In this document: positions 24,710 through 33,685 of the stretch, piece after piece
Layout: every line of letters begins with the position of its first letter
Position numbering within the stretch: the stretch's first letter is position 1
Source: Leptospira bourretii
GTDB taxonomy: Bacteria; Spirochaetota; Leptospiria; Leptospirales; Leptospiraceae
Length of the DNA stretch: 64,000 nucleotides
Direction: 5' to 3'
Assembly (NCBI RefSeq): GCF_004770145.1
Contig: NZ_RQFW01000005.1
Location: 1-64,000 of the forward strand
Program-made: the position numbers and the translations under genes
The notes under the pieces: generated by a model
Told to the model about the DNA's origin: nothing
What the model saw: only the letters and a program-made list of their open reading frames with translations
Databases searched by the model: none

Positions 24710-27250
24710 TTACCGAGGTCGAAATTCCAATCGGAATTTTCCAGCCCCTACTTGTTCCTTCGTATAGAGGATTTTCCTGTGAACTCCGTTAATATAATCA
24801 TCCACTAAGTTCCCGTAGAAAGGACTTGCAAGGTTTCCGCTATTACCGATGGGAAGTTGTGTGACAGACTCTTCGAAACGGCCATAATCAATCACCCGCC
24901 TTTTGGATGGACCTGCAAACGCAGTCCAATCTTCTTTCATAAGTTTGTATTTTAAATTATTAACCACTTCGGCACCACCTGCAGAAGGAAGCGGACCAAT
25001 ATCAAAAATACCACCTATCACTGGCAATACGCCAAGCGGATGTGGGTGTTTGATTTTATATAAGTTTTTCCAAGTCCAAAGGCTTGGCGATGCTGAGAGA
25101 TGTGCCTCTAAATACCTGCCAGTCTCCTCAATCGATCTTTTGAGAATGTCTTCTCTTGATTCGATGATCCCTTCGGTTCTTAAGTCATCCCAATAAGGAG
25201 AACTTGGATTCCTTATAAATCGGCGATAAGCATTCCAGTATTCTGCCATATCTCCATATAACTCAAAATTGGCGGGACCCATCTCATCAATTAACAATTC
25301 CCGAAGAGTGATATAAAAGAATACATCGTAAACAGCAGCACCTTGGGATTCGGGAAAATGTTCAAAATTCCATTTTTTCAAAATCCCGAGAACCTTTTTC
25401 CCATTGGGAGTTTTTGCTTCTTTAACCGTAGACAAAATAAGTTCCAAATACTCTGGTGCAAAGGAAGAAACGGTATCATTTTGGATTGCCGCGAGGTCTT
25501 CCAAACTCCACTTCTCTTTTGTTTCCAAAATACCAACTAACCTTTGAAAACGATCAGGTGGTTGCCAATTTCCTTCTGGTTTTCCAAGTCCCGGAAGAGA
25601 TTTACTTGTCACTTGGTTGTTTGCTGTGACGATGATTCCATTTTTTGGATTGATGATCTTAGGATTGTCTTTTACCGAAACATAACCAACCACATCATTT
25701 TCACCAGTAGAACCCTCTAAAATTTTACGAGAATTTCCCGATTTTAGGATCGGAAATCTTCCTACTGCATAATAGGCAATGTTCCCATTTTTATCCGCAT
25801 AACTAAAATTAAGCCCTGGTGCTCCAATCATAGAAGAAGCTGAATCAAGTTCGGTGAACGATTTGGATTTTCCCATTTGGAATAAAACATCAAGCAAAGG
25901 ATTTGGTAAATGGTGGTGAGCCCAATACAAACTTACAGGTCTTCCCTTAAATCCTTTGATATGTTCTGTTATGAGCGGACCGTGGTTTGTGATCCCAACT
26001 TCAAATGGAATTTCGGATCCATCTTTTTTACGGATGGGATCACGATAATATGTTAAATCTTTCCAGGTATTTCCCGTTTTGAATTTCCCACCTTCAATGG
26101 TTTCTAAATACAAGTTAACATCATCCTGTTCCAACATGGTAAGTCCCCATGCCTTATCCCTATTATGTGCAATGAGAGGGAAAGGAATGATCGAAAGGAA
26201 ATAACCATAATTTTCATATCCTGGATATTCAATATAGGCTTCATACCAGGCCCCTGGATTGGAAAGGGCAATGTGCGGATCGTTAGCAAGAACTGCCCCA
26301 CCACTCTCAGAACGACTAGGTGCCACAAGCCAAGAGTTACTACCTTCTAGTGGCTCAATCGGAAGTTGCAATTGGTCCACAAAAGATACTAGTTGTTTTA
26401 GACCAAGAACCTCTTTTCCGTTTGAATGGTCTTTGGTTTCTGGTGGAAAGGAATAACTTTGGTTTGTAACTCGATTGAAACTTGAGTTTTGGATTTGTTT
26501 AGAATTTATTTTTTGAAAATTGTTTTTATCCGCTAACCTTTGTACACCTGGTTGTGTTTCCAAAATGGTTGCATTTGTTTCAAAATCATACCGCGGGAAA
26601 AGTTCATTTGCAGACCTAGCCTTTAAATCCGACTCCATAATGGTGTACAAACTGTCCGATTTGATCCCTTCTGCAAAAGAAAAACCCATATAAAATAGGA
26701 AGGAAATGGCATCTACCCGATTAAATGGTTTCGGTTTGATTCCAAGAATGGTATATTCAATTGGCAAATTGTCTTCGGAGAGAAAATGATTTACCCCATC
26801 CAAAAACCAATCCAATTGGTTCCATGCTTCAGGATAAATATGTTCCTTCTGGTTTACATATTCTTCCGCTGTTTTTTTCAAAAGAAGAGATTTCAAAAAC
26901 TGATCAGTAGGAATGAGTTTATCACCAAAAATTTCAGTGAGTTCTCCTTTCCCAATCCGCCTTTGTAATTCCATCTGAAAAATACGATCCTGTGCCATTG
27001 TATAACCTAATGCAAAATAGGCGGACTTGGCATCTCCTCCCACGATATGGGGAATTCCGGCTTCATCTCGGATCACAGTCACGGACGTTGTCAGTTTATC
27101 AGAAACAATTTCTCCGCTGTACCTAGGTGCTTTTAAGGATACAAGTCCCCAAAACAAAAAGTGTAAGGTGACAGGAAGAGTGAGAATGAAAAGTAGAAAG
27201 AGACTTAAAAAAGGTCTCTTTCTGATGAATTTTTTAGTTTTATCTAACAT
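24710..27250 (-). CDS. Penicillin-acylase-family N-terminal nucleophile hydrolase
   Basis: An 846-residue precursor of the penicillin amidase (S45) family. An N-terminal membrane or signal segment (FLSLFLLFILTLPVTLHFLF) is followed by the alpha-chain region (SVTVIRDEAGIPHIVGGDAK; ALGYTMAQDRIFQMELQRR). The self-cleavage site is EGSNSWLVAPSRSESG, where the Ser after Gly becomes the new N-terminus and nucleophile. The beta chain has LANDPHIALSNPGAWYEA and AWGLTMLEQDDVNLYLE. The family cleaves amides such as penicillins, acyl-homoserine lactones or peptides; the substrate here cannot be told. It follows the 400-residue gene by 3 bases. Confidence 0.92.
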   Translation of the reverse strand: MLDKTKKFIRKRPFLSLFLLFILTLPVTLHFLFWGLVSLKAPRYSGEIVSDKLTTSVTVIRDEAGIPHIVGGDAKSAYFALGYTMAQDRIFQMELQRRIGKGELTEIFGDKLIPTDQFLKSLLLKKTAEEYVNQKEHIYPEAWNQLDWFLDGVNHFLSEDNLPIEYTILGIKPKPFNRVDAISFLFYMGFSFAEGIKSDSLYTIMESDLKARSANELFPRYDFETNATILETQPGVQRLADKNNFQKINSKQIQNSSFNRVTNQSYSFPPETKDHSNGKEVLGLKQLVSFVDQLQLPIEPLEGSNSWLVAPSRSESGGAVLANDPHIALSNPGAWYEAYIEYPGYENYGYFLSIIPFPLIAHNRDKAWGLTMLEQDDVNLYLETIEGGKFKTGNTWKDLTYYRDPIRKKDGSEIPFEVGITNHGPLITEHIKGFKGRPVSLYWAHHHLPNPLLDVLFQMGKSKSFTELDSASSMIGAPGLNFSYADKNGNIAYYAVGRFPILKSGNSRKILEGSTGENDVVGYVSVKDNPKIINPKNGIIVTANNQVTSKSLPGLGKPEGNWQPPDRFQRLVGILETKEKWSLEDLAAIQNDTVSSFAPEYLELILSTVKEAKTPNGKKVLGILKKWNFEHFPESQGAAVYDVFFYITLRELLIDEMGPANFELYGDMAEYWNAYRRFIRNPSSPYWDDLRTEGIIESREDILKRSIEETGRYLEAHLSASPSLWTWKNLYKIKHPHPLGVLPVIGGIFDIGPLPSAGGAEVVNNLKYKLMKEDWTAFAGPSKRRVIDYGRFEESVTQLPIGNSGNLASPFYGNLVDDYINGVHRKILYTKEQVGAGKFRLEFRPR

Positions 27251-27253
27251 AGG

Positions 27254-28456
27254 TTATTGTAGTGCTTTGATTTGACGAATGCGATTTTGTTTGTCTGCCG
27301 AATCCCAAGCTGCATTCGAGAAGGATTCCACTTTATAATATTTTGTTTTGTATTCATCCTTATATGGTAGAACGAGTTCACGATCAGGTTCTGTTGTTTT
27401 GGCAGCTTGGATTTTTCTGAGCCCTTCTGCACCTTGGTTGAACCATTCAGGATCAATGGGTAAGTTGACTCGGTGTCCACGAAAAGATGTCGCCAAATAC
27501 GGACCATCTAAGTCTTTATCACGAAGGATTTTCCCGAAAAAAGTAAATTCCACTTCGTTCGAACCAGAAACCAAATCACCATCGTACACGGCATAGGCGA
27601 TATATTCCCCATTCTTTTCGTCTTTTAAATTTGCTTCTAAATGGTATTTTCCTTTTCGATAAACATTCACCACTGCACGAACAATGAGGGATCCGTCTTG
27701 TAAAGAGTCAGAAAAAACTCCGTTAAATTCTGCTGGAATGGAAGGACTAGAAAAGAAACTAGAAGTAAGAGTAGTTTTAAGATTTTCTGGTCCGTAAGTA
27801 ATTTCAGCAACAAGAGACATTTGTCCCCAATCAGCTTTTTGTGGTTTCCAAGAGAAAGTAAAAATGTTGTCTCCTCTTGTTTGGTCTCCATCGGTTCCGT
27901 TGTCATTCACAGAGGCACTGACAACTCCATACCTTTGTCCTTCCCATTCTTTAAAAACTTGATGAGAATCGATTGATACCTTCACTCGATTCCTTGCTTT
28001 GTCACGACATTCTAACGTAACGTACATCATGTCTTTGTTTCCGATGACTGCCCAAGTTTTTGGTTGGAATAAACATACATAACCGGTGGCTTCGTTCGTT
28101 TTTGGATCAATAGAATAATCTGGAGAAGTTTCAATGATGAATGGGAAAGCCAAATCATGATTCAGGATGGACATCGGTCTTGAGAATGGAGGGTATTCAG
28201 CCCATTCTAAATACTTTTCTAAAATGTATTCGGGAGTGGCACCATCATCAGGAACTCCGCCAGATCCATCAGATCCACTTCCAGAACTATCATCACCTTG
28301 CGTTGGATCAGAGTTACTGGCCATCCTTTCTTGTCTGGCTTTCTCTCTAGCATCTTGATCAGAACCAACATTATCCTTAATTAAAAAGAAGATAAGGCCA
28401 ATCACAACCAATATAACAACTGCTAGATACACACCGTATCTACGAATTAAATCCAT
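27254..28456 (-). CDS. Membrane-anchored beta-rich protein of unknown function
   Basis: A 400-residue protein with one N-terminal anchor (VYLAVVILVVIGLIFFLI), then an Asp/Gly/Ser-rich linker at about residues 33-70, then two beta-sandwich-like domains. DNGTDGDQTRGDNIFTFSW resembles the segment seen in choice-of-anchor X or CARDB-like surface domains. The bulk is probably periplasmic. Cotranscribed with the downstream penicillin-acylase gene; a joint role is possible but not shown. Confidence 0.7.
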   Translation of the reverse strand: MDLIRRYGVYLAVVILVVIGLIFFLIKDNVGSDQDAREKARQERMASNSDPTQGDDSSGSGSDGSGGVPDDGATPEYILEKYLEWAEYPPFSRPMSILNHDLAFPFIIETSPDYSIDPKTNEATGYVCLFQPKTWAVIGNKDMMYVTLECRDKARNRVKVSIDSHQVFKEWEGQRYGVVSASVNDNGTDGDQTRGDNIFTFSWKPQKADWGQMSLVAEITYGPENLKTTLTSSFFSSPSIPAEFNGVFSDSLQDGSLIVRAVVNVYRKGKYHLEANLKDEKNGEYIAYAVYDGDLVSGSNEVEFTFFGKILRDKDLDGPYLATSFRGHRVNLPIDPEWFNQGAEGLRKIQAAKTTEPDRELVLPYKDEYKTKYYKVESFSNAAWDSADKQNRIRQIKALQ

Positions 28457-28526
28457 ACGCTCCCATCCTTTTGTTTTATAAAACGGATAAGAGCCTTGTC
28501 GGTTTTAAAACTATGTAAAGTAAAAT

Positions 28527-29183
28527 TTAGATAGAAAGAAGACTCGCAACAGTTTCAGAAATCAGACTTTGTGTTGGAGTGGGCATTGATTTCCATTCTT
28601 CATAGTACCGGTAAACTGATCGTGAATACTCTGGAATGCCTCCAAATCGTTTATAACCACCAAGCCCTGCATTATAAGATAACAAAGCAGCTTCCAGAGA
28701 ATCGGTGCGTTCGATCAAATAATTCAAATAAAGAACACCAATGTACAAATTAGTTTCTGGATCGTAGAGGTCCTTTGCTCCAGAAAACGGGATTCCTTCT
28801 TTTTCCGCCAACCACTTGGCCGTTGTTGGCATCACTTGCATGAGACCAAGGGCTCCTTTATGGGATTTAGCCCGTCTGTGGAACTGTGATTCTGTATGTA
28901 CAAGACCTACTAAAAATCCAAGTTTATCATACCGTTCCTGTTTCTGTCCTGCGGGAAGACGAAGGTTCAGAGCTGCATTTTCCATGGCCGAAACCAATTC
29001 TAATCTTTCCCGAGAAGAAAGGCTTGGTCGATTTTTGGCAATGTATACCTCCAATTTCCGTTTGGAAGATTCGTTTCGGACAGAAAGACCGGCTGAGCTG
29101 ATCTTTCCGTAAGATTCTGTTAGGAAAATGACAATGAGAAGGCCAGTTCCTAGAATTTGAGTGAGTGAGTTTCTTTTTCGCAT
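28527..29183 (-). CDS. Lytic transglycosylase, SLT (goose-lysozyme-like) domain
   Basis: Cleaves the MurNAc-GlcNAc bond in peptidoglycan to make anhydro-muropeptides. The ATG at 29183 (MRKRNSLTQILG) gives 218 residues with an N-terminal signal or anchor (LGTGLLIVIFLTESYG). The catalytic Glu is in GLVHTESQFHRRAKS, followed by GALGLMQVMPTTAKWLA and ALLSYNAGLGGYKRFGG. Upstream in-frame extension to 29282 has no signal-like start and would run through a palindrome, so I rejected it. Divergent from the histidine kinase gene. Confidence 0.9.
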   Translation of the reverse strand: MRKRNSLTQILGTGLLIVIFLTESYGKISSAGLSVRNESSKRKLEVYIAKNRPSLSSRERLELVSAMENAALNLRLPAGQKQERYDKLGFLVGLVHTESQFHRRAKSHKGALGLMQVMPTTAKWLAEKEGIPFSGAKDLYDPETNLYIGVLYLNYLIERTDSLEAALLSYNAGLGGYKRFGGIPEYSRSVYRYYEEWKSMPTPTQSLISETVASLLSI

Positions 29184-29209
29184 TGGGTTCTCTTGATACA
29201 GACTTTCAT

Positions 29210-29224
29210 TTGTGCATCGCACAA
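29210..29224. promoter_or_regulatory. Palindromic operator candidate, site 1
   Basis: TTGTGC-ATC-GCACAA is a perfect 6-base inverted repeat with a 3-base centre. An almost identical copy lies 58 bases downstream, both in the gap between the divergent transglycosylase and histidine kinase genes. Two copies of one palindrome suggest a dimeric repressor or activator. It does not fit the Leptospira SOS box I know (TTTGN5CAAA). Confidence 0.6.
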
Positions 29225-29267
29225 TAAGTCCATGATTTCCCGACCTCTTCTGGCGACAAGGAGTTTT

Positions 29268-29282
29268 TTGTGCGACGCACAA
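29268..29282. promoter_or_regulatory. Palindromic operator candidate, site 2
   Basis: TTGTGC-GAC-GCACAA repeats the arms of site 1 with a different centre. It lies 65 bases before the histidine kinase start and 85 bases before the transglycosylase start. Confidence 0.6.
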
Positions 29283-29346
29283 CGAAAACCAATGAGAGAA
29301 ACGAAATGCTTGCCGAAAGTCAATTGTCAGGGATTCCTGGATTGGC

Positions 29347-31728
29347 TTGGCACCCTTACTGAATCTTTATAGTTTTTTCTATTTTGGGCTCTGTTTGGTG
29401 AGCGGGATCGCCTTTGTCTACTTTATCTCTCGTAAGGAGGACCTAACGCCCACATTTCGGGGCCTCCTTATCCCTTTGTTCTGTCTCTTTTTTTGGTCGG
29501 TTGCCTGGTCGATTTGTAATTCCTTTGTGGCACCTTGGACCGCTTACATTTTCGTTTTTTTAAAAAATCCAGTCATTTTAGTTTTAGGCATTGCTACCTC
29601 AAACCTAGCCTTTGGGTTCCAGGAAAATAGTTTCCCTCGCTGGAAAACTTGGAGCCTTCGTTTCCACATCGCTTTGGCCACTTTAGCAATCCTTTCCAAC
29701 GGGATCGGTTTTTTTTACCGAGAGGTCCACTTCGATCCCAAAATGGAATTCTATGTTCCCAACCAACATTCCTCTTCCCCTCTCGTCCAACTTTCCATTG
29801 TATCCATTGCTGGTGTTTTGTGTTTGATTCTGGGAAATACAATCGCTGCACTCACGGCAAAATTTTTCTATTTTCAAGGTTCCAAAAAAAGGCACACGGG
29901 AGGTTTTCTTTTGGCCATCCTTGGAATTCTTTCTTTGGCATTTGCCGACATCCTAGTAGATCTAAATTATTTCAGCAAACCAACATTTCTATTTTTACTG
30001 ACTAACCTAACAATCATTATCATGACCATTCTCGTATTGGTTTCCCTCAACCAAGAGACAATTCCTTCCACTGTCGGATTCAAAATCATGACCTTCAACT
30101 TGACGGTTTTGTATTTGATCCTTTCGATTGTGGCGAACTTTTTATTCAACCGGTTCCGTGTAGATTTTCAAAATGAAATGAGCCGCGAAAAACATAGTAT
30201 CAAAACACAACTGGAATTGGGTGCCACATACCCGTTTGTTTATCTTTCTGAATTAGTGATAGATATCCAAAGTCAAAACTTTCGAATCAACAAAACCAAT
30301 TTGACAATGGAAAAAATGATTCAGGCAAAAAATAGAGAAACAAGTTTCGAAACTTTCAAGGTTGAATCTTTTTCCCAAAGCCCCAGCGAAATATATTGGA
30401 CTTCCGATTTTTATGCAAAAAATCATCATTTTTTCATAGCAATCCCTTATATAGAATATAGAAATACCGTACACCAAACGGTAGTTTGGTTAATTGTAAC
30501 ACTCCTATTCTCTTTATTTACAATCTTCATGTTATATCCTGTTTTACACAAAACAAGTATTGTATACCCGTTAACAAGGTTACTAGCTGGTATTCGAAAA
30601 ATGCATTCTGGAGATTTGTTTGTTACAGTCAAAGTATCCAGTAGAGATGAAATCGGTGAGTTATCTAATAGTTTTAATGAAATGATTTCGATTGTGCGTG
30701 ATGCAAGACTACAATTGGAACAAAAAATAAAAGAACGTACGGAATCATTAAACCAAACCATCTTGGAACTTAGAGAAACCCAAGAACAACTTTTACAAGC
30801 AGAGAGGATGTCCACTCTTGGAAAAATTGCAGCCAGTGTGGCTCACGAAATCAATAACCCATTAGCAGCCATTAAAGGAAGCATTCAATTCATCAAAGAT
30901 GGGCAGACAAATGTCATTCGTTCGGAAAAAACTGAATTGGTTCTTTTAGCCGAAGAATTTTTGGAAGATTTCAAAACCCAAAAACGTTCAGAAGTCACTT
31001 CCCGGTTCAAAAGAAAAAAAGAACTCATTGCTTATTTTAAATCCAAATCAGTTTCCGATCCCATATCTTTAGCAGACACATGTTTCGATTTTAAAATTGA
31101 AACCATTCCAGAAGAATACCAAAAGTTATTTGATTCGGAAGAAGGAAGAAACACTTTCCAATCCAAACTCAATGATTTTGTCATTGGGTTCCATTTAGGA
31201 ATTATTGAAACCGCTGTGGAACGTGCTTCCAAGATTGTGTTTGCTCTCAAACACCATTCCTACTCCGGTCCGAAAGAATCACAAAAATTTCTCGCACTCA
31301 AAGAAGGGATCGATTCGGTTCTTTCCATGTATTCCACTAGTTGGAAACAAAACATTGAGATCGATTGGAAAATCAGTGGGGATCCAGTGGTTCTCGGACA
31401 TGCCGACGAACTCGTGCAAGTTTGGACCAACCTCATCTACAATTCCATCCAAGCTTGCCCCAAAGAAGGAGGAGTGATCCGAATTTTTCTGAAAGAAGAA
31501 GAAACGAATGCCCTTATCACCATTGAAGATAATGGAAAAGGAATCCCTTCGGACATCCTACCTCGCATCTTTGAGCCATTTTTTACCACAAAAGAGCTGG
31601 GAATGGGCACAGGCCTTGGCCTATCCATCGTCCAAAAAATCATCCAAAACCACAACGGAAACATCCAAGTGGAAAGTGAACCAGGCAAAACCCTATTCAC
31701 GATCCGCATCCCCCTAGCAAAATCCTAG
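29347..31728 (+). CDS. Membrane sensor histidine kinase, orphan
   Basis: A 793-residue kinase. Seven or so membrane helices fill about residues 1-225 (7TM-type sensor), then a helix near 245-262, a periplasmic sensor of about 120 residues and another helix near 380-398. A HAMP domain (LLAGIRKMHSGDLFVTVKVS, DEIGELSNSFNEM) and coiled coil lead to the H box AHEINNPL with His500. About 100 unusual residues separate it from the ATPase domain, which has LIYNSIQAC (N box), DNGKGIP, FEPFFTTKELG and GTGLGLSI. The TTG at 29347 is the only start in frame. No response regulator is adjacent. Confidence 0.9.
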   Translation: MAPLLNLYSFFYFGLCLVSGIAFVYFISRKEDLTPTFRGLLIPLFCLFFWSVAWSICNSFVAPWTAYIFVFLKNPVILVLGIATSNLAFGFQENSFPRWKTWSLRFHIALATLAILSNGIGFFYREVHFDPKMEFYVPNQHSSSPLVQLSIVSIAGVLCLILGNTIAALTAKFFYFQGSKKRHTGGFLLAILGILSLAFADILVDLNYFSKPTFLFLLTNLTIIIMTILVLVSLNQETIPSTVGFKIMTFNLTVLYLILSIVANFLFNRFRVDFQNEMSREKHSIKTQLELGATYPFVYLSELVIDIQSQNFRINKTNLTMEKMIQAKNRETSFETFKVESFSQSPSEIYWTSDFYAKNHHFFIAIPYIEYRNTVHQTVVWLIVTLLFSLFTIFMLYPVLHKTSIVYPLTRLLAGIRKMHSGDLFVTVKVSSRDEIGELSNSFNEMISIVRDARLQLEQKIKERTESLNQTILELRETQEQLLQAERMSTLGKIAASVAHEINNPLAAIKGSIQFIKDGQTNVIRSEKTELVLLAEEFLEDFKTQKRSEVTSRFKRKKELIAYFKSKSVSDPISLADTCFDFKIETIPEEYQKLFDSEEGRNTFQSKLNDFVIGFHLGIIETAVERASKIVFALKHHSYSGPKESQKFLALKEGIDSVLSMYSTSWKQNIEIDWKISGDPVVLGHADELVQVWTNLIYNSIQACPKEGGVIRIFLKEEETNALITIEDNGKGIPSDILPRIFEPFFTTKELGMGTGLGLSIVQKIIQNHNGNIQVESEPGKTLFTIRIPLAKS

Positions 31729-31743
31729 GAACCTTTCCTAAAG

Positions 31744-31766
31744 ATTGTCAGTGAAACTCTGACAAT
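31744..31766. promoter_or_regulatory. Inverted repeat between kinase and hydrolase genes
   Basis: ATTGTCAG and CTGACAAT are perfect 8-base arms with a 7-base loop, 15 bases after the kinase stop and about 110 bases before the first hydrolase start. No T tract follows, so it may be an operator or an RNA stem, or a weak terminator. Confidence 0.4.
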
Positions 31767-31811
31767 GGCAAATTTATGTTAAAATTTTGTCTAAATTTGG
31801 AAAAAAATTTC

Positions 31812-31838
31812 TTGTCAATCTTTTGCCAAACTTATAAA
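31812..31838 (+). promoter_or_regulatory. Candidate promoter of the hydrolase tandem
   Basis: TTGTCA (-35-like) and TATAAA (-10-like) are 15 bases apart, 36 bases before the start of the first hydrolase. The spacer is shorter than ideal, so this is tentative. Confidence 0.35.
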
Positions 31839-31874
31839 ACAATGGGAACATACCTTTAGGAATAGGAAAACAAA

Positions 31875-32681
31875 ATGCGAACCATACTAGCAACCATCAC
31901 GGCATTTCTCTTAGCGGGATCCCTAAGTGCCCAAACATACACAGTCTTCATCCATGGAAAATCTGACAAAAACCACAACGGTGTGGGAACAACTGACGTA
32001 AACAGCTACTGGGGTTCTTCAGTCAATTCTGTTGGTGGAACAAGAATCTTTATCGGTTATGATGGAACAACCGACCCAAGATCATACGGATCTTCCAGAG
32101 CACAAACTAACATTGCTACAGGACTCACAAACTACTGCAAAGGATCAAACTCTTGTAAGATTGTTTGCCACTCGGCTGGATGTTATGCAATCGAATATTG
32201 GTTGTCTAACCTCGGTTCTACTGCCTCTGCCAAAGGTTTTAACCTTACAAAAGTAACGGCTCTTGCTGCTGCTTCTGGTGGATCAGAACTTGCGAACGCA
32301 CTCAATGGAATCACTTTTGGATTCGGTGGAAACGCAATGGATAAATCTCTTATCGTCACTACCGCTCGCGGTGCCTTCAATCACAACAACACTGCTGGTG
32401 TTGCCGTTAACCACGTTCCTGGTTACAAAGGTATGATTGGTGCATCCCTCATTCTTCCTGGTGAAGATGACTACGCTGTGGCTTACCACTCTTCTTGCGG
32501 ATACAACCGTGCTGGTGGTCTTAACAAATGCCAATCTTCACTCACACAATACGAAGGGCTCTGGCCATTTGGATCAAACAAAACTTACAACCAATACAGT
32601 GGACACTACCGTGCTCCTTCTGTTTCTTCCACAGGACTTTACCTAGACCACGGTCAAATCAAAACCGAGGGTTGGAGATAA
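31875..32681 (+). CDS. Secreted Cys-rich alpha/beta-hydrolase-like protein, copy 1
   Basis: A 268-residue protein with a signal peptide (MRTILATITAFLLAGSLSA, cut near residue 19). YTVFIHGKSDKNHNG gives an HG like the oxyanion strand of lipases. KIVCHSAGCYAIEYWLS is a nucleophile-elbow motif G/C-x-S-x-G with Ser100. Candidates for Asp and His lie in PGEDDYAVAYHSSCG and in GLYLDHGQ. Six Cys (88, 94, 98, 103, 208, 219) would allow three disulfides, which fits an exported protein. Enzyme activity is inference; the substrate is unknown. Two very similar copies follow. AGGAATAGGAAAAC upstream is the ribosome-binding region. Confidence 0.85.
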   Translation: MRTILATITAFLLAGSLSAQTYTVFIHGKSDKNHNGVGTTDVNSYWGSSVNSVGGTRIFIGYDGTTDPRSYGSSRAQTNIATGLTNYCKGSNSCKIVCHSAGCYAIEYWLSNLGSTASAKGFNLTKVTALAAASGGSELANALNGITFGFGGNAMDKSLIVTTARGAFNHNNTAGVAVNHVPGYKGMIGASLILPGEDDYAVAYHSSCGYNRAGGLNKCQSSLTQYEGLWPFGSNKTYNQYSGHYRAPSVSSTGLYLDHGQIKTEGWR

Positions 32682-32722
32682 GTTAACCGGTATCATTTAA
32701 AGAAAGGAAAAGGAAAAAAGAG

Positions 32723-33529
32723 ATGCGTAGCTCAATTACAACAATACTTGCGATGCTGTTTGCAGGATCGCTCAGTGCACAAACTTACACTGTGTTCATT
32801 CACGGTAAGTCAGACAAAAACCACAATGGTGTGGGAACAACAGACGTAAACGGATACTGGGGATCTTCTACTAGCACCGTTTCTGGATCTAAAATTTTCA
32901 TCGGTTACGATGGAACTTCTGACCCAAGAACTTACGGAACTTCCCGTGCACAAACAAACATTGCTACTGGACTCACAAACTATTGCAAAGGAACTAACTC
33001 TTGCAAAATCGTTTGTCATTCAGCAGGTTGTTATGCGATTGAGTATTGGTTGTCTAACCTAGGTTCTACTGCATCCTCAAAAGGTTTTAACCTTACAAAA
33101 GTAACTGCACTGGCTGCTGCTTCTGGTGGATCAGAACTTGCTTCTGCACTCAATGGCGTAACGTTTGGATTTGCAGGAAATGCGATGGACAAGTCTCTTA
33201 TCGTTTCCACTGCTCGTGGTGCTTTTAATCACAACAACACTGCTGGTGTTGCTGTTAACCACGTTCCTGGTTACAAAGGTATGTTTGGTGCTTCCGCCAT
33301 TCTTCCAGGAGAAGACGACTATGCTGTAGCATACCACTCTTCTTGCGGATACAACAAAGCTGGCGGTTTGAATAAATGCCAATCATCTCTCACACAAAGT
33401 GAAGGAATCTGGCCTTTCAATTCCAACGTTACTTACACACAATACAGTGGACACTACCGTGCACCGTCTGTGACTGCGACTGGTCTTTACCTCGACCACA
33501 GCGAAATCAAAACAGAAGGATATCGGTAA
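32723..33529 (+). CDS. Secreted Cys-rich alpha/beta-hydrolase-like protein, copy 2
   Basis: 268 residues, the same length as copy 1 and aligned without gaps. It keeps the signal peptide (MRSSITTILAMLFAGSLSA), FIHGKSDKNHNG, CHSAGC and all six Cys. It differs mainly at scattered positions (for example GYWGSSTSTVSG and SEGIWPFNSNVTY). A 41-base gap separates it from copy 1 with no terminator, so the first two copies are probably one transcript. In the middle it is closer to copy 3 than to copy 1, down to long identical DNA stretches. Confidence 0.85.
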   Translation: MRSSITTILAMLFAGSLSAQTYTVFIHGKSDKNHNGVGTTDVNGYWGSSTSTVSGSKIFIGYDGTSDPRTYGTSRAQTNIATGLTNYCKGTNSCKIVCHSAGCYAIEYWLSNLGSTASSKGFNLTKVTALAAASGGSELASALNGVTFGFAGNAMDKSLIVSTARGAFNHNNTAGVAVNHVPGYKGMFGASAILPGEDDYAVAYHSSCGYNKAGGLNKCQSSLTQSEGIWPFNSNVTYTQYSGHYRAPSVTATGLYLDHSEIKTEGYR

Positions 33530-33571
33530 GCCGAACTTCCCACACCTCTCCTCTTAAAAAAGGAAAAGGAC

Positions 33572-33604
33572 AGGTCAGCCAAATTGGCTGGCCTTTTTTT
33601 TGCC
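33572..33604 (+). terminator. Terminator after hydrolase copy 2
   Basis: AGGTCAGCCAA and TTGGCTGGCCT form an 11-base stem (one T-G pair) with a tight AT-rich loop, followed by eight T. It cuts copies 1 and 2 off from copy 3. Confidence 0.87.
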
Positions 33605-33619
33605 TTCTTCGTATATAAT

Positions 33620-33649
33620 TTGACATATTTGACTTATTTACGGTATTTG
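33620..33649 (+). promoter_or_regulatory. Candidate promoter of hydrolase copy 3
   Basis: TTGACA and TATTTG lie 18 bases apart, right after the copy 2 terminator; a perfect TATAAT also occurs at 33614-33619 but has no good -35. The AT-rich 80 bases before copy 3 are the expected place for its own promoter. Confidence 0.35.
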
Positions 33650-33685
33650 TGTCGTAATATAGAAAATCAGGAAAGGGAAAAAAAA

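Noticed and set aside
29184..29282. N-terminal extension of the lytic transglycosylase to 29282
   Set aside because: The extension would translate through both palindromes and place the signal peptide inside the protein; the ATG at 29183 fits better.
33584..33685. 34-residue extension of hydrolase copy 3
   Set aside because: It begins in the copy 2 terminator, and the signal peptide with a good ribosome-binding site starts at 33686, as in copies 1 and 2.
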